DNA of 21,427 bases, taken from positions 2,501-23,927 of the forward strand of contig CAUYUJ010011252.1 of assembly GCA_963575745.1 (NCBI GenBank), read 5' to 3'. Below the pieces are notes generated by a model. It saw nothing but the letters and a program-made list of their open reading frames with translations. It made no database searches and had not been told where the DNA came from. Below are positions 16,145 through 21,427 of the stretch, one piece after another (position 1 is the first letter of the stretch; every line of letters starts with the position of its first letter). Made by a program: the position numbers and the translations under genes. Source of the stretch: Prorocentrum cordatum. Its lineage: Eukaryota; Sar; Dinophyceae; Prorocentrales; Prorocentraceae.

Positions 16145-16672
16145 CAACAGGTCCAAGAAGGCCACCAACAGGCCCAGGACGGCTTCCAGGACGCCCGAGA
16201 CGGCCTCCAGGAGGTCCAAGAAGGCCTCCAGGACGCCCAAGAAAGCTTCTAACAGGCCCAAGAGGGCCTCCAGGACGCCCAAGAAGGGCCTCTAGGACGT
16301 TCGTGAAGGGCCTCCAGGACCAAGAAGGGCCTCCATGACGCTCAAGAAAGCTTCCAACAGGCCCAAGAGGGCCTCCAGGACGCCCAAGAAGGGCCTCCAG
16401 GACGCCCAAGAGGACCTCCAGGACGCCCAAGGGGGCCTCCAGGACGCCCAAGAGGGCCTCCAGGACGCTCAAGAAAGCTTCCAACAGGGCCGAGAGGGCC
16501 CTCCAACAAGGCCAAGAGGGCCTCCAACAGGGCCGAGAGGGCCCCCAACAGAGCCAAGAGGGCCTCCAACAGGGTCAAGGGGGCCTCCAACAGGGCCAAG
16601 GGGGCCTCCAACAGGGCCAAGAGGGCCTCCAACAGGGCCAAGAGGACCCCCAGGACGCCCAAGAAGGGCTCG
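16145..16672 (+). repeat. Minisatellite CTCCAGGACGCCCAAGA
   Basis: Tandem units of about 15-27 bp: GGCCTCCAGGACGCCCAAGA, with variants CTTCCAACAGGCCCAAGA and CTCCAACAGGGCCAAGAGGG. The right half (from about 16490) is dominated by the CTCCAACAGGGCCAAGAGGG version. A related array in the opposite orientation lies at 19027-19325. Confidence 0.9.
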
Positions 16673-16751
16673 GGCAGGCCCCCCCAGACGATTTTTCAGG
16701 CGGAAAGGAAGGACAGTACGACTTTTCATATAAAATGTCAGGGGACTGGGG

Positions 16752-16861
16752 GAGGAGGAGAAGGGGGAGGAGGAGGAGGAGGAGGAGGAGGAGGAGGAGG
16801 AGGAGGAGGAGAAGGAGGAGGAGGAGGAGGAGGAGGAGGAGGAGGAGGAGGAGGAGGAGGA
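16752..16861 (+). repeat. GGA tract
   Basis: (GGA)n of about 110 bp, nearly perfect, interrupted once by GAAGGA. Confidence 0.95.
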
Positions 16862-17190
16862 AGGCTTGTAAACCCAAGAGTCACCAACGATGTTGCAATG
16901 AACCCTCCCTCCAAGCTTCCTCTTCATAGGCTCCTACAACGGTTCATCTCCACTGGGGGAACTACTTCGTCGGACGACAACCGTTTGAAGATTCTAAACA
17001 TGCCAAGCTTTGATTTCGGGGTTCCAATGCCACAGATCACTTGACCGTTGCGTCTTGACGAGCCTGAATCGCGCCAGAACCTCATTCCTGGGACTGCAAC
17101 ACCGCGAATCAACGTAACTGGTGCACCCGCATGGTCCTGAATCTTTTCAAAACACCATGTCTGGTATGTTCATCATGGGAATCAGTGGAA
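16862..17190. other. Unique, lower-GC stretch without a recognised gene
   Basis: Mixed composition and no internal repeats, unlike the rest of the window. Short frames only. CAACGGTTCATC and CAACCGTTTG occur in it but no clear element or exon was identified. Confidence 0.4.
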
Positions 17191-17480
17191 CTCTCGTAAA
17201 ATTTGTAAACGAATGTGCACGGCGCTAAGGCGAGAGCTACATTTTGAAAATGAGCCGCCCTCAATTCGTGAAGCTCTTACACATTTGTAGATCGAATGTA
17301 CGCGGCCCGACGGCGAGAGCCACATTTTGAAAACTACCCGCCCTCAAATCGTGAACCTCTCGCAAATTTTGAAAAATGAAAGTGCGCGGCGCTAAGGCGA
17401 GAGCCACACTTTGAGCAGGAACCGCCCTCAGGCCGTGAAGCTGTTGCGAGTCTTTGAAACGAATCTGCGCGGCGCTTCGT
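17191..17480 (+). repeat. 83-bp tandem repeat, about 3.3 units
   Basis: The unit anchor GAATGTGCACGGCGCTAAGG recurs in variant form at 17211, 17294, 17378 and 17461 (periods 83, 84, 83). Units include GCGAGAGCCACATTTTGAAA and CCGCCCTCAAATCGTGAA. The fourth unit is cut at about 17472, where the next array begins. Confidence 0.9.
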
Positions 17481-17727
17481 CGTGTGTAGGTTTTTGACGG
17501 TCCCGGGGCCTAGGAAGGGCTCTTAAGAGGCCGACTTTCCCAAACCTCCCGCCGTCATCGTTTTCACGACCTGATGGGCGCCTGGAACCACCAAAGGGCG
17601 CTTCATCGTGTGTAGGTTTTTGACGCTCCCGGGGCCTAGGAAGGGCTGTTAAGAGGCCGACTTCCCCAGACCTCCCGCCGTAGTTGTTTTCACGACCCGA
17701 TGGGGTGCCTGGAGCCACCAAAGGGCA
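17472..17727 (+). repeat. 126-bp tandem duplication
   Basis: GCGCTTCGTCGTGTGTAGGT begins at 17472 and its copy GCGCTTCATCGTGTGTAGGT at 17598. Both continue through TCCCGGGGCCTAGGAAGGGC, AGAGGCCGACTT, CACGACC and CACCAAAGGG with few differences. It shares GCGCGGCGCT with the end of the 83-bp array. Confidence 0.92.
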
Positions 17728-17820
17728 CCCTGCCCGGCGGCTCCGCCCACGCGCCACCCCAGAAGTCCCGACCCTTTCCCGACCCTTTCCCGGCTACGGA
17801 GGGCGTTTCCTCCTCCCCAG

Positions 17821-17872
17821 GAGGGGGAGGAGGAGGAGGAGGAGGAGGAGGAGGAGGAGGAGGAGGAGGAGA
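17821..17872 (+). repeat. GGA tract
   Basis: Short perfect (GGA)n directly before the candidate exon at 17882. Confidence 0.95.
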
Positions 17873-17881
17873 AGTTTCCAG

Positions 17882-17917
17882 TTCTTCGTCCAGGACGCGT
17901 TTCTGAGGGTCTACAGG
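17882..17917 (+). CDS. Candidate further exon with FFVQDAFLRVYR
   Basis: Directly after a GGA tract and an AG at 17880-17881 the frame reads FFVQDAFLRVYR. RFC1 proteins carry P-L-F-V-Q-E-N-Y-L at the point reached by exon E, so this may be the next exon if exon E ends after LPL with a GA donor. It competes with the reading of exon E through LHRAYL, which already covers this position, so only one can be right. The exon end is unknown; GT at 17909 and later sites are possible. A related string, VQDAHTLS, occurs at about 20691. Treat as a suggestion only. Confidence 0.2.
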
Positions 17918-18145
17918 GGGCCCCGAGCAGCGGGCCCGGGAGGCCCCAGTCGACGAAGTACACTCCGACCGAGCAGGAACAGGTCGTCGGAGATCCGGGG
18001 AGCTCAGCTTCGCACTCCTTCTGGCTGTGCCCACTGTAAGTTGCATTGAGCTGCACGACATTTCCTTGGTATTCCAGTGTTTTCTGAGCTCCAAAAATTC
18101 TTCACGCTTCGCGTATCCCCACCAGCCCATCTCAAAACAGCAACT

Positions 18146-18258
18146 CTTGCGAAGCATGTCGACAGTCGTGTTTTTCAGGCGTGTTTCCGCCTGCCCCCGC
18201 ATATCTCCCCTGTTCCTCTATCCTCCCGCCTCCTTGTACATCCTCCTTGTGGTGGGAG
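18146..18258 (+). repeat. Dispersed repeat, family 8 copy 1
   Basis: GCGAAGCATGTCGACAGTCG, GTGTTTTTCAGGCGTGTTTC, CCGCATATCTCCCC and TCCTCCTTGTGGTGGG match the reverse complement of 21236-21355. In both places GAGTCGT-type repeats lie nearby. Confidence 0.75.
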
Positions 18259-18304
18259 CGGGAGAAGGACGAGGCGGAGGAGGAGGGAGAGAAAGCGCTC
18301 CTCG

Positions 18305-18655
18305 TGGTTTGAGTCGTTTGGGGTTTCTCGTCCTGGTGTGAGTCGTTCGGGCCCTTCGTCCTGGTGTGAGTCGTTCGGGCTCTTCGTGGTGTGAGTCGTT
18401 CGGGCTCTTCGTCCTGGTGTGAGTCGTTCGGGCTTCTCGTGGTGTGAGTTGTTCGGGCCCCTCATCCTGGTGTGAGTCGTTCGGGCCCCTCCTCCTGGTG
18501 TGAGTCGTTCGGGCCCCTCCTTCTGGTGTGAGTCGTTTGGGCTCTTCGTGGTGCGAGTCGTTCGGGCCCCTCGTCCTGGTGTGAGTCGTTCGGGCTCCTC
18601 GTGGCATGAGGCGTTCGGGCACCTCGTCCTGGTGCAAGTCGTTCGGGCCCGTCGC
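18305..18655 (+). repeat. GTGAGTCGTTCGGGC minisatellite
   Basis: About 14 units of roughly 20-27 bp alternating between GTGAGTCGTTCGGGCCCCTC with CTCCTGGT and a shorter GTGAGTCGTTCGGGCTCTTC with GTGGT. Related words recur at 19805-19920 and 20525-20660, some inverted. Confidence 0.92.
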
Positions 18656-18660
18656 AGTAG

Positions 18661-18745
<85 letters not shown>

Positions 18746-18845
18746 CGTAGTAGTAGTATAGTCGTAGTCGTAGTCGTAGTCGTTAGTCGTATGTCGTAGT
18801 CGTAGTCGTAGTCGTAGTCGTAGTCGTATCGTCGTCGTAGTCGTA

Positions 18846-18887
<42 letters not shown>

Positions 18888-18950
18888 CGTCGTCCGTCGT
18901 CGTCGTCGTCGTCCGTCCCGTCGTCGTCTCGTCGTCGTCGTCCCGTCGTC

Positions 18951-19025
<75 letters not shown>
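18655..19025 (+). repeat. Compound TAG / CGTAGT / CGT / TAG array
   Basis: (GTA)n from 18660 to about 18745, then GTAGTC hexamers to about 18840, then (CGT)n with CGTCC interruptions to about 18955, then (GTA)n again to 19025. The arrangement is nearly symmetrical. Confidence 0.95.
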
Positions 19026-19026
<1 letters not shown>

Positions 19027-19325
19027 ATGTCTTTTGGGAGCCTCTTGGAGGCCTTTTGGGGCGTCTTGGAGGCCTCTTGGCGGCCCCAGGGGCTTCTAGG
19101 AGCGTCTTGGGTGCCTTGAAGGAGCCTCTTCGGGCCTCTTGGGAGCCTCTTGGAGGCCGTTTGGGGCGTCTTGGGGGCCTCTTGGCGGCCCCAGGGGCTT
19201 CCAGGAGCGTCTTGGGTGCCTCGGGGGAGCCTCTTGGGGCCTCTTGGGGGCCTCTTGGGGGCCTCTTGGGGGCCTCTTGGAGGCCTCTTGGGCGCCTCTT
19301 GGAGCGTCTTGGGGGCCTGTTGGGG
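19027..19325 (+). repeat. Minisatellite CTCTTGGAGGCC, mirror of the 16.1-kb array
   Basis: Units such as GGGAGCCTCTTGGAGGCC and GGGGGCCTCTTGGCGGCCCC. A larger unit of about 117 bp (including CCCCAGGGGCTTCTAGGAGC) is present twice, at about 19028 and 19140. Read on the minus strand it is like the 16145-16672 array. Confidence 0.9.
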
Positions 19326-19580
19326 CCATCTTTGGGGCGATCGATCACATATGGGGCGAGCATTTTTCTCCCCCCCCCCGTCGGGGCCAGAATCCTCGTG
19401 AGGGGTGTCGAATTTTAGCCCTCCCAGGAGTCGAAAAAGACCCCTCCAACCACCCGCGAAACGCCCTCTCCAGGCCCAGGGGGAGGGGGTAGGGGGAGGG
19501 ATAAACCCCTCCCCGAAGGGGAAGAAGGGGGGTTGAGAACATATAGAGCTCGCTAAACCACTCACGCCCGAAGGGCTGGT
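19326..19580. other. Unique stretch, no gene recognised
   Basis: GC-rich with AGGGGGAGGGGGTAGGGGGA (about 19478) and an inverted CCCCTCCCC/GGGGAAG pair. No frame of interest. Confidence 0.4.
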
Positions 19581-19583
19581 GGG

Positions 19584-19930
19584 ATTCTCTGGTGCTGGTT
19601 ACTGTACTCTGTAATGGTGCTGGTTACCCTGCTCAGGTGATGGTGCTGGTTACTGTACTCAGTGATGGGTCATTGGTGGGAGTACCTTCGGATACACCGC
19701 TCAATCTGTCATGAGTGTATCGCTACTAGGGAGCTCAAACAGTTCTATCCTTGGGTGTGGGCGCTACTTGGGTTCAGTGGATTCGTTCGGTGCCCTCCTC
19801 CAGGTGAGAGTCGTTGAAGTCCCCCCTCCTGGTATGAAGCGTTCGGGCCCCTCCTCGTTGTCGGAGTCGTTCGGCAAGAGGCCCGAACGACTGACACAAG
19901 GAGGGGCCCGAACGACTCAAACCAGGGCGA
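19584..19930 (+). repeat. Duplicated block, copy 1
   Basis: Starts TCTCTGGTGCTGGTTACTGT and includes CTGGTTACCCTGCTCAGGTG, ATACACCGCTCAATCTGTCA and GGTTCAGTGGATTCGTTCGG. The same series occurs about 712 bp later. Near its end GAGTCGTTCGGCAAGAGGCC and the inverted CCCGAACGACT form a hairpin-like pair (about 19860-19915). Confidence 0.85.
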
Positions 19931-19949
19931 GGGGGCCGGCCCGAGGTGG

Positions 19950-20290
19950 TCGCCGTTATTGTCTCTTATTCTTGGTGCTTGCTGGATTCCTTCGGGTGTC
20001 CGGCAGTGGGCTGAGATGGTGTATGGTCTCTCCTCCAGTACTGGTGAGGTCAATACTTCCCACTATGGTTGTAACGCTGCTGTACGACAATACCTCTGGG
20101 TACACTGAGGCTAGACGCTGGATGTTGCCTCAGTGGGGTCGGTGGTTCCTGTATACATGGCTTGGGCTTCGGTATGTATTCAATGGTGGAGATGCCTGTG
20201 CTCAGGTTCCGTGGCGCTTCAGGTGGGCTATAGTATAGGAAACATCCCGCTGGTGGGACTTGTATTGCAAACTGGCTGGAGCCCGTACTT
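19950..20290. other. Spacer between the duplicated blocks
   Basis: Mixed, lower-GC sequence. A plus-strand frame (about 20037-20238) reads VTLLYDNTSGYTEARRWMLP then WFLYTWLGLRYVFNGGDA, which is protein-like but has no recognisable domain. Words such as GGTTCCGTGGCGCTTCAGGT suggest distant relation to the flanking blocks. Confidence 0.3.
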
Positions 20291-20295
20291 GGGTT

Positions 20296-20650
20296 CTCTG
20301 GTGCTGGTTACTGTACTGTGTGATGGTGCTGGTTACCCTGGCAGGTGATGGTGTTGGTTACTCTACTCAGTGATGGTTCATTGGTGGGAGTACCTTTTGA
20401 TACACCGCTCAATCAGTAATGGGTGGTATCGCTACTTGGCTACACTGGGAGATCAGGCAGTTTTATCCGTGGGTGTGGCCGCTACCACGGTTCAGTGGAT
20501 TCGTTCGGTGCTCTCCTCCTGGTGTTAGTCGTTCGGGTCCCCCTCCTGGTCAGAATCGTTCGGGCCCCTCCTCGATGTGTGAGTCGTTCGGCGAGGGGCC
20601 CGAACGACACACACAAGGGGGCCCCCAACGACTCACGCCAGGGCGAGGGG
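20296..20650 (+). repeat. Duplicated block, copy 2
   Basis: Same order as copy 1: TCTCTGGTGCTGGTTACTGT, CTGGTTACCCTGGCAGGTGA, ATACACCGCTCAATCAGTAA, GGTTCAGTGGATTCGTTCGG. It ends with the inverted pair GAGTCGTTCGGCGAGGGGCC and CCCGAACGACAC (about 20580-20620), followed by related GACTCACGCCAGGGCGAGGG. Confidence 0.85.
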
Positions 20651-20689
20651 CCCCAACGACGCACACCACCTGCATTCTTGTCCAGGACG

Positions 20690-21040
20690 CGCACACTCTG
20701 AGTACCGTGATTCGACCCTTGCTCAACGGAAAGCCTCAGATCTGTTCGAGGGGACCGATCTTGGAGGCGAGTTTCCCCTTGTGCTCCTCTTCCACCTCTC
20801 CCTCCTGACCTGCCGCCTGCTGCCCGCGCCCGACTTGATGGGCGAACCTGCCTCTGAGGTGCAACTCTGAGCTGCGAGCCTGGGCAGGGTACTGAGTTGT
20901 GCCCCGTGCGCTCCGAACCAAGGAAAAAAAGAAAAAGGGTGACGGTGTACCGCCAGCACCCAGTTGCAGCCAGTTCCGTGGGACGCTCATTGCACAACTG
21001 GTCGGGAAAGATCGCTGGATCGCCGACGCCGTCGTCCATT
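20690..21040. other. Unique stretch without a confident gene
   Basis: A plus-strand frame from about 20688 reads LVQDAHTLSTVIRPLL and stops at 20806. It shares GTCCAGGACGCG with the candidate exon at 17882. Otherwise unremarkable. Confidence 0.3.
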
Positions 21041-21044
21041 TAAT

Positions 21045-21150
21045 CGTCGTCGCCGAAGTCGTCGTCGTCATCGTAAGCACATCGTCGTCGTCGCCGTCGC
21101 CGCCGTCGTCGTCCGAGACGTCGCCGTCGTGTGAGTCGTCCGAGTCGTTT
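21045..21150 (+). repeat. CGTCGTCG-rich tract
   Basis: GTCGTCGTCATCGTAAGC and (CGT)n-like runs, followed by GTGAGTCGTCCGAGTCG. A shorter version of the array at 18840. Confidence 0.8.
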
Positions 21151-21235
21151 ACGTGTATGACTCGAGGACGACCGCCTCCTGTCTTGCATCCCGTCGCCTT
21201 CTCCCCCCCCTCTTCCTCCGGGTCGCCCTCCCTCG

Positions 21236-21355
21236 GCTCCCCCCAGAAGGAAGATGTGGGAAGATAGCGGAAGAGGCAGGAGGAAGAAGAAACATGCGAT
21301 ATATGCGAGGGCACGCGGAGAGACGCCTGAAACACGACGGTCGGCATTCTTCGCA
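21236..21355 (-). repeat. Dispersed repeat, family 8 copy 2 (minus orientation)
   Basis: On the minus strand it reads GCGAAGAATGCCGACCGTCG, GTGTTTCAGGCGTCTCTCCG, TCGCATATATCGCATG and CACATCTTCCTTCTGGGGG, matching 18146-18258. It is followed on the plus strand by a TAG array. Confidence 0.75.
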
Positions 21356-21359
21356 GGAG

Positions 21360-21366
21360 TAGTATG

Positions 21367-21411
<45 letters not shown>

Positions 21412-21427
21412 CTGGTAGTAGTAGTAG
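21360..21427 (+). repeat. TAG trinucleotide array running off the window
   Basis: (GTA)n with one CTG change near 21411. It continues past the end of the sequence. Confidence 0.95.

Noticed and set aside
18218-19565. Minus-strand frames rich in Thr, Asp, Tyr and Pro-Lys-Arg
   Set aside because: Produced by TAG/CGT arrays and the CTCTTGG minisatellite.
20037-20238. Protein-like frame between the duplicated blocks
   Set aside because: No domain or homologous motif recognised, and part of its sequence echoes the non-coding repeat blocks beside it.

Overview
The window looks like nuclear DNA from a dinoflagellate. The reasons are high GC content, very sparse coding sequence, dense trinucleotide and minisatellite arrays, many small dispersed elements with terminal inverted repeats (TIRs), and a gene cut into short exons with GT, GC and GA intron donors. 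The assignment is an inference; no rRNA, tRNA or full spliced-leader sequence was found to confirm it. Almost none of the long open frames are genes; most are read-throughs of GGA/TCC, TGTGCCTGG, CGT or TAG repeats.

The one gene I can support is on the plus strand. Five short exons (about 4813-4998, 5373-5630, 5910-6089, 6648-6761 and 14663-14782) join, all in phase 0, into about 286 codons. These follow the order of a clamp-loader large subunit: an RFC1-type AAA+ module with Walker A, a degenerate Walker B, a degenerate sensor 1, the GD-R-A-LN helix, then the start of the RFC1-specific C-terminal part. The last intron would be about 7.9 kb long with a GC donor. Both the 5' part of the gene (BRCT region and N-terminus) and the 3' part are missing or unrecognised. 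A further exon may lie at 17882.

Layout. 1-1100: dispersed repeats, one 153-bp and one 185-bp TIR element, and a pair of 113-bp hairpin units. 1100-2850: lower-repeat DNA with decayed coding-like frames, possibly from a retroelement. 2850-3600: TGTGCCTGG, TG and CATCAC/ATC repeats. 3600-4800: unique DNA plus a 190-bp TIR-like repeat. 4800-6761: exons A-D, whose introns hold GGA/TCC tracts and two TIR elements. 6762-14662: the giant intron, with TCC and TA arrays, hairpin units, and at least five TIR elements (about 7689, 8731, 10080, 12243, 12677, and 13054 with an ATT array inside). 14663-15220: exon E and a long GGA tract. 15220-17890: GTAGTGG-type repeat, a CTCCAGGACGCCCAAGA-type minisatellite, another GGA tract, and 83-bp and 126-bp tandem repeats. 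17890-21427: GTGAGTCGTTCGGG-type arrays, TAG/CGT arrays, a minisatellite mirroring the one at 16.1 kb, a duplicated block about 0.71 kb apart, and a dispersed repeat in inverted orientation.

The feature most worth following is the set of TIR elements and how they relate to the introns. At least seven different families are present. Two of them sit at the edges of the intron between exons C and D, which fits introner-like elements creating or enlarging introns.
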